64,000 bases of DNA from Verrucomicrobiia bacterium (GCA_026125285.1 JAHCLO010000005.1:186001-250000); one strand, 5' to 3'. Positions 9,020 through 18,388 are shown, counted from the stretch's first letter. A program made the numbers and translations. The notes: generated by a model not told the origin, from the sequence alone.

Positions 9020-9060
9020 GGGCTGGACAATGAACGCGCGAATCAACCTCCAGAAACTTC

Positions 9061-9087
9061 GTAGCAGCGGACGTGAGTCCGCTCCAT
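9061..9087 (+). repeat. 27-base dispersed repeat, copy 2
   Basis: This is the second copy of the GTAGCAG...GTCCGCTCCAT repeat. Here the centre forms a perfect small hairpin AGCGGAC-GTGA-GTCCGCT, which is degraded in the copy at 3922. Confidence 0.65.
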
Positions 9088-9176
9088 TTGAATTTCTTGA
9101 AAGATGGAGACGGTTGTCATCGGCTGCTACGGTTCGGAGGAGTGAGCGACGGCGCTTCTATGGTTTTAACCACGTC

Positions 9177-9668
9177 TCACTCACCCACTTGTGACAAGAT
9201 GAACCGCTCAATTTCCGAATCTACAAAGAAGCCCGCTTCCGTGCGCAAGCGGTGGATTTCGCCGCGGAGTGAAGGCACCAATCCGTTTCGCCGGGCGTGG
9301 AGCAATTCCCCCAGCACTCCCGCCACTGGCAAACCGATTTGCCGGGCGGCTTGGCGTCCGCGTTTCTCATCCATCAGCAAGACATCCGCTCGCACGGTCA
9401 ATGCGAAGGGAATGGCTTCGGTTTCTCCGGCGTCCAGCGGAAGCGGTGGGGCCGGGGGTAAGCCGGACGGGGTTTGCACCACGAGCCAGCTTTCGGCGAG
9501 GGCGTCAGCGATCCGGGCTTTTGCCCCGGCGTGGCTCAAGGCGGAGAGTTCCTCTGCGACCGCTGGCGGAATCAGCACTGCTCCATACCGCCGCTTCAGC
9601 AAGTCGAGCCGCCCGATGATGGCGAGGTTGGAAACCGGCGAGGTATTACTGACGGCGCGCATGAGCAA
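9177..9668 (-). CDS. DUF3368 PIN-like toxin
   Basis: This 163-residue protein matches the DUF3368/PIN fold toxins. It starts with Val-Ser-Asn-Thr-Ser-Pro-x-x-Asn-Leu, where the usual Asp is replaced by Asn. It continues with Ile-Pro-Pro-Ala-Val-x-x-Glu-Leu, a Leu-Asp-Ala-Gly-Glu-Thr-Glu-Ala-Ile segment and Leu-Leu-Met-Asp-Glu-Lys-Arg-Gly-Arg. These acidic residues would bind the metal of an RNase. It overlaps the 3' end of the UPF0175 gene by 23 bases, as in toxin-antitoxin operons. A start a few codons later is possible. Confidence 0.9.
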   Translation of the reverse strand: MLMRAVSNTSPVSNLAIIGRLDLLKRRYGAVLIPPAVAEELSALSHAGAKARIADALAESWLVVQTPSGLPPAPPLPLDAGETEAIPFALTVRADVLLMDEKRGRQAARQIGLPVAGVLGELLHARRNGLVPSLRGEIHRLRTEAGFFVDSEIERFILSQVGE

Positions 9669-9900
9669 TGTCTTCCTGCGCTTCCGTCAAACCGTATTGG
9701 CGGGGGATGTCGCGCTCGCCCAATTCCACGCCGAAAGCAAACAGGTCCAGACCAGCCATTCGGGCGGCTTGGGCAAGGGAGAGCCAGCCCCGCGCGTAGT
9801 AGCGGCAGGCCAGTTCGATCTGCATGTGCCGCTCGCGTTCGCCCGGTCCCAAGGGGAGACTGGCGAGGGCCGCTTCGTCGAAATCGAGCGTGATGCTCAT
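9646..9900 (-). CDS. UPF0175-family antitoxin
   Basis: This is an 84-residue protein with the UPF0175 pattern. An N-terminal strand is followed by a helix-turn-helix-like segment with Glu-Leu-Ala-Cys-Arg-Tyr-Tyr-Ala-Arg-Gly-Trp-Leu-Ser-Leu-Ala-Gln-Ala-Ala. A C-terminal tail wraps the partner toxin in this family. It precedes and overlaps the DUF3368 toxin gene, and probably autoregulates the pair. Its promoter must lie in the short gap shared with the divergent cohesin-like gene. Confidence 0.88.
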   Translation of the reverse strand: MSITLDFDEAALASLPLGPGERERHMQIELACRYYARGWLSLAQAARMAGLDLFAFGVELGERDIPRQYGLTEAQEDIAHARRQ

Positions 9901-9921
9901 GCCGGGAGTCTCGCCGGGGTG

Positions 9922-10650
9922 GTGCCGTCCGTCAAGGCTGGTGCCGCTCGGCGCGATTGGGGGACATGGGTTGCCAAGTTTGCGCTGCGTTGCTTTGCGT
10001 GTCTGGCGATGTTGGCGTGTGCGTACGCCCCTGCCGCGGACCTTCAGATCGGTCAGGCCACAGTCCCGCCGGGGGTGGTGGTCAGCGTGCCAGTCATGGT
10101 GGCGGGGGCCTCAGGCGCGGTCGCGGCGCAGTTCGATGTGACTTTCAATTCCGCAGTGGTGAACCTGACGGACGTAACAGCCGGCGAGGGCCTGACCGGT
10201 CACATGGTGGACCAACAAGAGTTGGCGCCCGGCCATTGGCGGGCGCTGGTGTATTCCCCAACCAACGCCCCGATCACCGCCGGAGCGCTGGTCTGGTTGA
10301 GCTTTGCGATTCCGCCAGCCACGCCGGACGGCGTGGTGCCGCTGGGGTTGACAAACGGCATTGTGGCCCGCGTGGCCGGCCAGCGGGTGCAACCACTCGC
10401 GCAAGCGGACGGCGCGCTGAGGGTCTGGTCCGGCGGCAGTTTCCAGTCGCTGTCGCTGACGAGCGACGGACAGTTGCAGATGCAATTCCAAGGGGTTGCG
10501 GATCGCGCGTATGCCTTCGAAGTTTCCACCAACCTGACCGACTGGGTGGCTTTAACCACGAATATGATGGAAGGCAGTCCTCTGAACCTGGTGGTCACTA
10601 ACACCGCGATCTACCCGCAGCAGTTTTATCGTGCCCGATTGGTACCGTGA
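9922..10650 (+). CDS. exported cohesin-like domain protein
   Basis: The frame has no ATG near its start. GTG at 9922 (or 9919) gives a product with an N-terminal hydrophobic export signal ending Ala-Pro-Ala-Ala-Asp. Residues about 40-170 show a cohesin/CBM-like jelly-roll with Val-Pro-Pro-Gly-x-x-Val-x-Val-Pro-Val, Ala-Ala-Gln-Phe-Asp-Val-Thr-Phe-Asn and Gly-Ala-Leu-Val-Trp-Leu-Ser-Phe. The C terminus has the common verrucomicrobial end module Tyr-Ala-Phe-Glu-Val-Ser-Thr-Asn-Leu-Thr-Asp-Trp. Cohesins bind dockerins. The decayed subtilase 3 kb upstream carries a dockerin-like pair. The assignment is by pattern only. Confidence 0.65.
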   Translation: MPSVKAGAARRDWGTWVAKFALRCFACLAMLACAYAPAADLQIGQATVPPGVVVSVPVMVAGASGAVAAQFDVTFNSAVVNLTDVTAGEGLTGHMVDQQELAPGHWRALVYSPTNAPITAGALVWLSFAIPPATPDGVVPLGLTNGIVARVAGQRVQPLAQADGALRVWSGGSFQSLSLTSDGQLQMQFQGVADRAYAFEVSTNLTDWVALTTNMMEGSPLNLVVTNTAIYPQQFYRARLVP

Positions 10651-11179
10651 AAGAGTTATCAACCCCATTGGCATGTCCCAAAGATTCTATCGGCTATGCG
10701 CGCCCCAATAAACCGTAGGGAGCCGCACCCCCAGAGAATCGTATCCTGCCCGCATGCCTACGCTTGGCGAGTCGTGGCTCACTACAAGTCTTTGGCTGTG
10801 CGGTCAATCTATTGGCGCGCAAGCCCCGGCGAAGTGGGCGTGGCCGAAACAGGATTCTCTTTCAGCATCCGCGCTGGCTCTACCGTAATGGAATCCGGCT
10901 TCATCCTCGTATCCAATCGGCACCAGGGCATCAATCGCTGCTTCCCAACGCGCCACGAGGCGTCGCCAGCCGCCCAAGTTCCGGGGTGAGCCCGAGATCC
11001 GCCGGTGCGGTTGAACCATTTTGCTCAAGTTGGGTGTGGCAGTTGCCATGCGCATAAACCTTCCGTCTCCATCGTCACGACGCCAACCGTATCTTGCCAA
11101 CCAATCAGCCTTGGTTGGCCAGTCGTGAGGCAGCCGCGTTCGCACTTTACGGCAGGCTGCATGAGTCAATGGTCGCAAT
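10651..11179. other. intergenic, nothing clearly recognised
   Basis: A 124-codon open frame on the minus strand (10804-11178) has no recognisable domain and is not preceded by a clear ribosome site. It may be a degraded gene. I see no tRNA, no strong terminator and no phage or insertion-sequence end. Confidence 0.4.
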
Positions 11180-12907
11180 TCACTCGGCGGGCCGCCAATC
11201 CAAGACCTTCAATTGCACGGTGCGGCGACCATTGAACTCATTGAGTTGCGGAGCAAAGGCGAGGTCGAACTTGCCAACCGGAAGAGATTCACCACCCGCC
11301 CCCCACCACACCGCCTCGTGTGTGGTCAGACCATCAGTGACCCAGAGCTTGACATGTTGTTTCTCGGAACCGATTCGCTGAAGTGGACGCTGGTGGGCGA
11401 GCTTGCGCGAATAGAATTGTACGGCGGGATTCCCCTGCCCTGTCGGTTGGAGCCGTTTGAATTCAGCCAGCGCCGGCAGGGAAATTTCCTCCATGCCAAC
11501 TTCGGCATCCAGCCGCAACGGCGGCTGGAGGTCCTCGGGCTTCAGCGACCGGCGCGCGAGTTCGTTGAGCCGTTGGCGGAGCGGGTCGAGTTGCTGCGGA
11601 TGGATGGTCAAACCGGCGGCCATGGCATGGCCACCGTGACGTACCAGCAGGTCATCACATTCGCGCAGCGCCGCCGCGAGGTCGAAGCCTGGAATGCTCC
11701 GCCCCGAACCACGCCAATGCTCGCCATCCCCTCCCACGATCAGGGTGGGACGATGAAACTCCTGGAGCACTCGCGACGCCACAATCCCCACCACCCCGAT
11801 ATGCCAAAGTAATTGCCCCTCCACGATGACGAAGTCGGTCTGCGGATCGAACTTGGCGCGCAGGGCGCCGGCGACCTCGCCATGGATCGAGCGTTCAATC
11901 TTCTGGCGTTCACGATTGCGGCTGTCGAGGGCATGAGCCAGCGGCAGGGCTTCCTCCAGGTTACGGGCGCGCAGGAGTTGCAGCGCTTCCGCGGCTGTTT
12001 CCAGTCGTCCAGCGGCATTGAGGCGGGGCCCCAATTGAAACCCAACTTCATACGTCCCGATCTCGCTCGGAGTTTGTGCCACCTGCTTGAGCGCGACCAA
12101 TCCCGGGCGCTGTGTCGTCTGAAGCCGACGCAAGCCTGCGGAAACCAGAATTCGATTCTCTCCCACAAGTGGCACAATGTCGGCAATCGTGCCCAAGGCC
12201 ACCAAATCGAGCAGTGGCCGCAAATCGTAGTCCAACGACCCGGGCAGCCCGCTCTCACGACCGCGTTTAACCACCGCATGGGCCAGTTTGAACGCAAGCC
12301 CGACGGAACAAAGCTCGGTGAAGGCCGACGGCAAGTCAGAATCCACTGCGCAGAGCTGCGGATTCACTAACGCGATGGCAGCAGGGGCTGGCAGGGAAAC
12401 CTGGTGATGGTCCAGCACAATCACCTCCACGCCGCGCTCCTTCAGCCAGGCAATGCTGTTCATTGCCGTCGAGCCGCAGTCCACGGCCAGCAGTAGTGCT
12501 GCGGGGAACTTCTTGAGGCAATTCTCCACGCCATCCTGGCTCAAGCCGTAGCCCTCATCCATCCGATGCGGCAGATAACACTCCGCCCGCCAACCCAGGG
12601 TGGTGAGCACCTCCATCAGCAACGCGGCGGAGGTGACGCCGTCCACGTCATAGTCGCCAAAGATGACCACGGTTTCGGCGGCGGCGCGCGCGCGGAACAG
12701 CCGCTCGACGGCCATCGTCATGTTGGGGAGTAAAAAAGGATCGGCTAGTTGCTTGAGGCGCGGTTCGAGGAATTGCGTGATGGTTTCCGGATCGCTAAGT
12801 CCGCGGTTCAGCAGGCACTGTGCGAGCAGCGGAGAAATTCCGAGCCGGTGGGCGAGTTGCTGTGCCAGCAGGGGTTGGGGGGGCGCGGGCGACCAGCGGT
12901 ATTTCAT
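11180..12907 (-). CDS. recJ: single-stranded-DNA-specific exonuclease RecJ
   Basis: This is a 5'-3' single-strand DNA exonuclease of recombination and repair. The DHH domain is complete, with Asp-Tyr-Asp-Val-Asp-Gly at residues 85-90, the Asp-Cys-Gly-Ser strand near 143 and Asp-His-His at 166-168. The DHHA1 part carries a Gly-Gly-His-x-x-Ala-Ala-Gly motif, and the C-terminal OB domain is present. The length of 575 residues is normal. It is the last gene of the yajC-secDF-terC-recJ series, 19 bases after terC, so it is probably co-transcribed. Confidence 0.96.
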   Translation of the reverse strand: MKYRWSPAPPQPLLAQQLAHRLGISPLLAQCLLNRGLSDPETITQFLEPRLKQLADPFLLPNMTMAVERLFRARAAAETVVIFGDYDVDGVTSAALLMEVLTTLGWRAECYLPHRMDEGYGLSQDGVENCLKKFPAALLLAVDCGSTAMNSIAWLKERGVEVIVLDHHQVSLPAPAAIALVNPQLCAVDSDLPSAFTELCSVGLAFKLAHAVVKRGRESGLPGSLDYDLRPLLDLVALGTIADIVPLVGENRILVSAGLRRLQTTQRPGLVALKQVAQTPSEIGTYEVGFQLGPRLNAAGRLETAAEALQLLRARNLEEALPLAHALDSRNRERQKIERSIHGEVAGALRAKFDPQTDFVIVEGQLLWHIGVVGIVASRVLQEFHRPTLIVGGDGEHWRGSGRSIPGFDLAAALRECDDLLVRHGGHAMAAGLTIHPQQLDPLRQRLNELARRSLKPEDLQPPLRLDAEVGMEEISLPALAEFKRLQPTGQGNPAVQFYSRKLAHQRPLQRIGSEKQHVKLWVTDGLTTHEAVWWGAGGESLPVGKFDLAFAPQLNEFNGRRTVQLKVLDWRPAE

Positions 12908-12926
12908 GGCGCAGACTCAGGGCAGG

Positions 12927-13925
12927 TCAGCCGCCGCTTGAACGCTTGCGGGCGGCGAGTTTCTGTTCACGCTGTTTCACCGCGACCGACACGACGATGG
13001 AGGCCAGAATGATGCCCCCCACCACGATCAGCGAAAGGTTGACGGGAATATCCAACTGAAACCACTTCGGCGGACCGTCGTGCGGGTCCAACAGCATTTT
13101 CACTCCCACGAAGATCAGCACGACGGACAGACCCACCTTGAGGTAGCGGAAATACTCGATCATGCCCGCCAGCACGAAATACAGCGAGCGCAGGCCCAGA
13201 ATCGCAAACACATTCGACGTGAAGACGATGAATGGCTTCTTCGTGACGGCGAAGATGGCCGGGATGGAATCCAGCGCAAAGATGAGATCGGTGGTTTCCA
13301 CCATGAGCAGCACCAACGCCAGCGGGGTAAGCGCCAGGCGGCCCTGCCGTTGCGTGGTGAACTTCTGGCCTTCAAATTCATTGGACACGGGGAAAAACTT
13401 CCGCGTGAGGCGCAGCACCGGGTTCTTCTCAGGATGCACGCCATCATCGCGGACGATCAGCATCTTGATGCCGGTAAACACGAGAAACGCACCAAACAAA
13501 TAGAGCGTCCAGCTAAACCGTTGAATGAGCGCCGCGCCGGCAGCAATCATCACCCCGCGCATGACCAGGGCCCCCAGGATGCCCCAGAACAACACCCGGT
13601 GCTGATACTGCGGCGGCACGCGAAAGTAGGTGAAGATGAGCGCGATCACGAACACGTTGTCCATGGACAAGGACAGCTCGATGATGTAGCCGGTGACAAA
13701 CTCGGTGGTCTCCTGTTTGGTCCATCCCTCCGCCATGGCAGGCGCGATGAACAGGCCAAAGCAGAAAGAGAGCGTCACCCAAAGTGTGGTCCAGGCAATG
13801 GCTTCCTTGAACTTGACGACATGCGCCTTCCGATGGAACACCCCGAGATCCAGGGCCAGGAAGAACAGCACACAAAGGATGAACCCCGTCCAGTGCCAGG
13901 TCGAAATCTCAAGTTGCGCCAGCAT
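12927..13925 (-). CDS. TerC-family integral membrane protein (Alx-like)
   Basis: A 332-residue protein with about eight or nine membrane segments. It contains the family signatures Glu-Leu-Ser-Leu-Ser-Met-Asp-Asn-Val-Phe-Val and Phe-Ala-Leu-Asp-Ser-Ile-Pro-Ala-Ile-Phe-Ala. Relatives (TerC, Alx) are linked to manganese export and metal loading of secreted proteins. Co-location with SecDF and YajC fits recent ideas that TerC proteins metallate exoproteins during export. I looked for a yybP-ykoY manganese riboswitch ahead of it; the gap to secDF is only 75 bases and I see none. Confidence 0.93.
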   Translation of the reverse strand: MLAQLEISTWHWTGFILCVLFFLALDLGVFHRKAHVVKFKEAIAWTTLWVTLSFCFGLFIAPAMAEGWTKQETTEFVTGYIIELSLSMDNVFVIALIFTYFRVPPQYQHRVLFWGILGALVMRGVMIAAGAALIQRFSWTLYLFGAFLVFTGIKMLIVRDDGVHPEKNPVLRLTRKFFPVSNEFEGQKFTTQRQGRLALTPLALVLLMVETTDLIFALDSIPAIFAVTKKPFIVFTSNVFAILGLRSLYFVLAGMIEYFRYLKVGLSVVLIFVGVKMLLDPHDGPPKWFQLDIPVNLSLIVVGGIILASIVVSVAVKQREQKLAARKRSSGG

Positions 13926-14000
13926 GTCAGGAAATGGAGCGCCACCGCACCGCGCACGGAAAGAGGCTCATCATTTGACGCGCCCTGCGCTCCGCGCCGG

Positions 14001-16583
14001 CTACTTCGCGCGGACCACTTCAACCTCTTGCAAGGCGACTTGCGAACCCAGGTTGGGCCGTTCGCCCTTGTGCCACTTCAGAACGATGAAGCACGCGATG
14101 TAGATGCTCGAATAGGTGCCGATGATGATGCCGATGAGGAACACGAAGGCGAAATCATTGATGACCGTGCCGCCAAAAATATACAGCGCCAGCGTCGCCA
14201 GCAACGTCGTGCCGGAGGTAATGATGGTCCGGCTCAAGCACTGGTTCTGCGCCTTGTTCATGATTTCGCGGAACGAGCCATGCATGCCCAGCTTGAGGTC
14301 TTCGCGGATACGATCAAAGATCACAATGGTGTCGTTGATGGAGAATCCGATGATCGTCAAGAAAGCGGCCACCGCGGTGGCGTTCAGTTGATGACCGGCC
14401 AGGAAGTACCAGCCCAGCGTCATCAACACGTCATGTATGATGGCCACCACGGCGCCCACCGCGAAGGAAAACTCGTACCGGAACGCCACGTAAACGAGGA
14501 TACCAAACATGGCCAGCGCGCACGCCAGCATGGCGGTGCGCATGATCTCACGGCCCATGACCGGCCCCACCGTGTTCACGTTCAGCGAAAGGAACTCAGC
14601 ATCCGCGAAATCTGCCTGCAACTGCTGAAGCACTTTCTGGGCGGCATTTTCTCCCGCCTCACCGGCGCCCCCGCCGCGCACCGTCACGCGCAAGGTCCGT
14701 TCGCCTGTGGAAACGTCCTTCTGATAACCAATCAAGGCGTCCCCCACCCCGGCATTGGCCACCGAACTCCGAATCTGGTCCACGCTGATGTCTTTGCTCT
14801 GGTTAAAGGCCAGGGTTATTTCGTCGCCGCCGGTAAACTCCACACCGAGCACGTCCGCGCCGCGGCCAAACACGCCATAACTGACGCCCACCACGATCAA
14901 AAGCCAGGAAGCCACACTCGCCGGCAACGCCCAGCGCATAAAGTCGAACTTCGTGCCACTCACAAACTGGAGCATGCGGATGTTCTTGAGCAGGTTCTTG
15001 GCAAGCATCCAGTCGAAGATCAGCCGGGTCACCACCAGGGCGGTGAACATGCTCACCAAGATGCCAATGGCCAGCGTCACACCGAACCCTTTGACCGGGC
15101 CCGTGCCCATGTAAATAAGAATGACGGCGGAGATGAGCGTGGTGATATTCGAGTCGAAGATCGTGCTGAACGCCTTGCCGTAACCGGCCGCCACCGCGCC
15201 GCGAACCGACTTGCCGGCGGCGAGTTCCTCCCGGATGCGCTCGAAGATGAGGACGTTGGCGTCCACCGCCATGCCAATGGTCAACACGATACCCGCGATC
15301 CCCGGCAGCGTGAGAGTGGTGCCAATGGAACACATCACACCCAACAGGATCACGATGTTGAGTGTGAGCGCTGCATTGGCCACCAGGCCGGCAAACAGAT
15401 AATACACCAGCATGAAGAGCGACACCACGACCACACCGATGATCACCGCGTTTCTGCCACTCTGAATCGAGTCCCGGCCCAACGTCGGGTCCACGTCGTT
15501 GGAGTAAACGATTTGCAGCGGCGCTTTCAGAGGATTCTCCAGCACATTGGCCACCTCAAACGCCTCGCGCATGTCGTATTGGCCGGTGATCTGTCCGCGA
15601 CCGGTTTCGATGGGGCCGCGAATCACTGGCGCCGTGCATAACTCACCGTCCAGGATGATGGCCAGCCGGCGGCCCACGTTCAGCCGGGTAACCTCTCCGA
15701 ACACGACGGTCCCCTCCGAGTTAAGCGTGAAGTCAATTTCCGGCTCGCCCATGTTGCCGCGCGTCACCATGGCCCGGCTGATGATGCTGCCGGTCAGCCC
15801 CCGTTCGGGGCGTTTCTTGACGATCACGGATTCCACGGACTCGGCCCCGCTCCTGGACCGTTGTTTGCGCTTGAGCAGTTCATACCCCGGCGGAATCTCG
15901 CCCAGGCGGACCAGTTCATCGCTGTTCTCGTGGACCAGACGGAACTCCAGATAGGCCGCGCGTTGAATCTGCGTCTTGGCGCTCTCACGCTCGGCGTGGG
16001 ACAACCCCGGCAACTGGATGAGAATGCGGTTGTTCCCGGCGGGCTGGATGATCGGCTCCGCCACGCCAAACTTGTCCACGCGCTTGCGCAACACCTCCAC
16101 CGCGTGCGCCAACGCTCCGGCCACTTCACTCTGATCCACCCGGTTGGTGACGAACTCCACCACCCCCAGCGCATTGGTGACCTCTTGGATGGTGTCCAAC
16201 CGCGAAATATCCATCTCTACCATGAAGGCCGTGCCGCCCTGCAAATCCAGCCCCAGCTTGAGTTTACCCGCGGCCTCGCGCTGCAACCGGTTCAAAATGT
16301 GCATCGTGGGCGCGAGTTCCTGCGAAACCTCGAAGAAAGGGAAATAGGGCCGGATGTCGTTGGTGCCGATGGCCGTCAGCAAATGGGCAAAGGCGCGTTC
16401 CGGATGGTCTTTCTGCAACTCGCGCGCCTGCGACACGATATTGGAGAGCATCCCGTCCTGACGAACCGCCCGCACGGCGAAATGCTCCACCAAATCACGT
16501 CCCCGCGGAGGATAGATTTCAATGGCCGCCCAAACGACCACCAAGACCACAAAGGCCAGCTTCCAATAAAAGTTTCGGCTCAT
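14001..16583 (-). CDS. secDF: fused protein translocase subunit SecDF
   Basis: This single 860-residue chain joins SecD and SecF, the proton-driven accessory subunits that pull preproteins out of the Sec channel. The SecD half has the Gly-Leu-Asp-Leu-Gln-Gly-Gly-Thr motif and six membrane helices in its second part. The SecF half has Gly-Val-Glu-Phe-Thr-Gly-Gly-Asp-Glu and the Ile-Asn-Asp-Thr-Ile-Val-Ile-Phe-Asp-Arg-Ile-Arg signature. SecDF fusions are normal in several phyla. It starts 9 bases after the yajC stop. The large number of exported proteins in the window gives the machinery plenty of clients. Confidence 0.97.
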   Translation of the reverse strand: MSRNFYWKLAFVVLVVVWAAIEIYPPRGRDLVEHFAVRAVRQDGMLSNIVSQARELQKDHPERAFAHLLTAIGTNDIRPYFPFFEVSQELAPTMHILNRLQREAAGKLKLGLDLQGGTAFMVEMDISRLDTIQEVTNALGVVEFVTNRVDQSEVAGALAHAVEVLRKRVDKFGVAEPIIQPAGNNRILIQLPGLSHAERESAKTQIQRAAYLEFRLVHENSDELVRLGEIPPGYELLKRKQRSRSGAESVESVIVKKRPERGLTGSIISRAMVTRGNMGEPEIDFTLNSEGTVVFGEVTRLNVGRRLAIILDGELCTAPVIRGPIETGRGQITGQYDMREAFEVANVLENPLKAPLQIVYSNDVDPTLGRDSIQSGRNAVIIGVVVVSLFMLVYYLFAGLVANAALTLNIVILLGVMCSIGTTLTLPGIAGIVLTIGMAVDANVLIFERIREELAAGKSVRGAVAAGYGKAFSTIFDSNITTLISAVILIYMGTGPVKGFGVTLAIGILVSMFTALVVTRLIFDWMLAKNLLKNIRMLQFVSGTKFDFMRWALPASVASWLLIVVGVSYGVFGRGADVLGVEFTGGDEITLAFNQSKDISVDQIRSSVANAGVGDALIGYQKDVSTGERTLRVTVRGGGAGEAGENAAQKVLQQLQADFADAEFLSLNVNTVGPVMGREIMRTAMLACALAMFGILVYVAFRYEFSFAVGAVVAIIHDVLMTLGWYFLAGHQLNATAVAAFLTIIGFSINDTIVIFDRIREDLKLGMHGSFREIMNKAQNQCLSRTIITSGTTLLATLALYIFGGTVINDFAFVFLIGIIIGTYSSIYIACFIVLKWHKGERPNLGSQVALQEVEVVRAK

Positions 16584-16592
16584 GGGAAAAAA

Positions 16593-16937
16593 TCAGGACT
16601 CCTTCTCGTCCCCGCTACGTTCAACGATTTCGGCAATGGCCGATTTGGTGATCTCCAGCTTCGCATCCGCCGAGCGGATGGCGACCGTCTTCTCCTTCAC
16701 CGAGATGACCACGCCGACCAGCCCGCCGGAAGTGATGACCTTGTCACCGGGCTTGACGGCTTTGAGCAGTTCAGCATGTTGCTTGGCGCGCTTCTGCTGC
16801 GGCCGGATCAAAGCGAAATAGAAGACCACCACCAACAGCACCAAAGGAACCATGCTCGTCCAAATCGGCGGCGGTTGTTGGCCCGGTTGTGTCGGCTGGG
16901 CCATTGCGAGAATTGCGTGCGCGTTGCTTAAATCCAT
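16593..16937 (-). CDS. yajC: preprotein translocase subunit YajC
   Basis: A small single-pass membrane protein with the YajC signature. One membrane helix is followed by Leu-Ile-Arg-Pro-Gln-Gln-Lys-Arg-x-Lys and a cytoplasmic SH3-like domain with Pro-Gly-Asp-Lys-Val-Ile-Thr-Ser-Gly-Gly. YajC associates with SecDF and YidC. The ATG at 16937 is preferred over an upstream TTG at 16946 that would add three residues. It heads the Sec gene series and is divergent from the oxidoreductase gene, with about 150 bases between them for promoters. Confidence 0.95.
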   Translation of the reverse strand: MDLSNAHAILAMAQPTQPGQQPPPIWTSMVPLVLLVVVFYFALIRPQQKRAKQHAELLKAVKPGDKVITSGGLVGVVISVKEKTVAIRSADAKLEITKSAIAEIVERSGDEKES

Positions 16938-17086
16938 TTTCTTCAATAAAGTGGGCGCTCAATCTAAGGAAGCAGCCGCGTTTGGCAAGCGTTATGAACA
17001 GTCAGGATTCGCTTTACATTTCCAGTCGCCCCGAAACAATAAGCGCGGGATATGAAATGGGAATCGTCACAACTTCGGAAAGCTCT

Positions 17087-18388
17087 ATGAAAACCACCCA
17101 CCGCATTGGCCATACTCGTCGTCAATTCCTCCAACGCACCGCGCTCGCCATGGCCGCCCCAATGATTGTTCCCGGCGCAGTGTTGGGGCTCAACGGTGCC
17201 GTCGCACCCGGTAACCGCATCGTGTTTGGCGGTATCGGCATGGGCAACCGGGCCCGCCACATCCTGCCGAATTTTCTTTCGTTCAAGGAAATTCATTTCG
17301 CCGCCGTCAGCGACTCCCGCGCGGATCGCCTGCGCGGGGCCAAGGAAATGGTGGACGCGCATTACCGCAATCAGGACTGCGCCACGTTCGCCGATTTTCG
17401 CGATCTGCTGGCGCGCAAAGACATTGACGCCGTTCTCATCGCCACCGGAAATCGCTGGCACGCCACGGCTTCCATGTTCGCCGCCCACGCCGGCAAGGAC
17501 ATCTACTGCGAGAAACCCATCAGCCTGACCATTCAGGAAGGCCGCAATCTGGTGGAAACCTGCCGTCGTCTCGGCACGATTTATCAGGCCGGGACGCAAC
17601 GCCGCTCCACCGCCTCCTATCGGTTCGCGCGCGATATGGTGCTTCAGGGAAAAATTGGCCGCGTGCATACCGTCGAATCGCAGGTGTGGGAAGGCGGAAC
17701 GGTTCCGCATCAAAAGCCGACGCCGGTGCCGGCGGGCTGGGATTACGATCAATGGCTCGGCCCCGTGCAGTGGCGGCCATTTGTGCAGGCGCGAGTGGAT
17801 AACTGGACGTGCTTTTGGGACACCGGCGAAGGGATGCACACCGACATGGGCACGCATTACACCGATCAAATGCAATGGGTGCTCGACACCGACCAAACCG
17901 GGCCGGTGGAATTTGAAACCAGCGACGTCGTGTGGCCCGACCCCGTGAAGTTCATGAGCGAGACGGCCATCTCGGGCACGTTCCGCTGCCGCTACGCCAA
18001 CGGTATCAACGGCGTCATCTATCAACGCGGCGCGTTCAAGGATCGTTACATTAAATATATTGGCGACGAGGGCTGGATTCAGGTGGACGACGAAACGGAC
18101 GTGGTCACTGCCCACCCGAAATCCATTCTCAGTTTGAAGACCACCGGCGGCGTCAGTTGGGCCAACGCCAGCGGTCACGTCGGCAACCTGCTCGACTCCA
18201 TCCGCAGCCGTCAGCCCACCCTCTGCCATCCCGAAGTCGCTCACCGGGCCCAGACTATTGTGGAATCCATGACCATTAGCGCCCGCCTCAATCGCAAACT
18301 CAAGTGGGACCCGATGCTTGAACAGTTCAACGAGGAAGCCGCCAACCGCATGCTTTGGCGCGAACCACGCGCTCCCTGGAGTGTCTGA
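17087..18388 (+). CDS. Gfo/Idh/MocA family oxidoreductase, Tat-exported
   Basis: This is an NAD(P)-dependent sugar or polyol oxidoreductase family member of 433 residues. The N-terminus has a twin-arginine signal (Arg-Arg-Gln-Phe-Leu-Gln-Arg, then a hydrophobic stretch). A Rossmann core follows with Gly-Gly-Ile-Gly-Met-Gly-Asn-Arg and the Glu-Lys-Pro motif that carries the catalytic lysine. The C-terminal domain includes Asp-Met-Gly-Thr-His-Tyr. Tat export with a pre-bound cofactor is typical for these proteins in Verrucomicrobiota and Planctomycetota. The ATG is chosen because it sits six bases after GGAAAG and starts the Tat signal. It probably forms an operon with the HEAT-repeat gene. The substrate is unknown. 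Confidence 0.93.
   Translation: MKTTHRIGHTRRQFLQRTALAMAAPMIVPGAVLGLNGAVAPGNRIVFGGIGMGNRARHILPNFLSFKEIHFAAVSDSRADRLRGAKEMVDAHYRNQDCATFADFRDLLARKDIDAVLIATGNRWHATASMFAAHAGKDIYCEKPISLTIQEGRNLVETCRRLGTIYQAGTQRRSTASYRFARDMVLQGKIGRVHTVESQVWEGGTVPHQKPTPVPAGWDYDQWLGPVQWRPFVQARVDNWTCFWDTGEGMHTDMGTHYTDQMQWVLDTDQTGPVEFETSDVVWPDPVKFMSETAISGTFRCRYANGINGVIYQRGAFKDRYIKYIGDEGWIQVDDETDVVTAHPKSILSLKTTGGVSWANASGHVGNLLDSIRSRQPTLCHPEVAHRAQTIVESMTISARLNRKLKWDPMLEQFNEEAANRMLWREPRAPWSV

Noticed and set aside
10804-11178. 124-codon minus-strand frame between the cohesin-like gene and recJ
   Set aside because: No recognised family, no clear ribosome site and composition not distinct. It could be a degraded gene, but I cannot support it.
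13926-14000. yybP-ykoY manganese riboswitch before terC
   Set aside because: The gap to secDF is too short and has no recognisable consensus.
13080-15641. Open frame of 853 codons on the plus strand
   Set aside because: It lies opposite secDF and terC, is rich in His/Arg/Gln and has no domain. It is a shadow of high-GC coding sequence.
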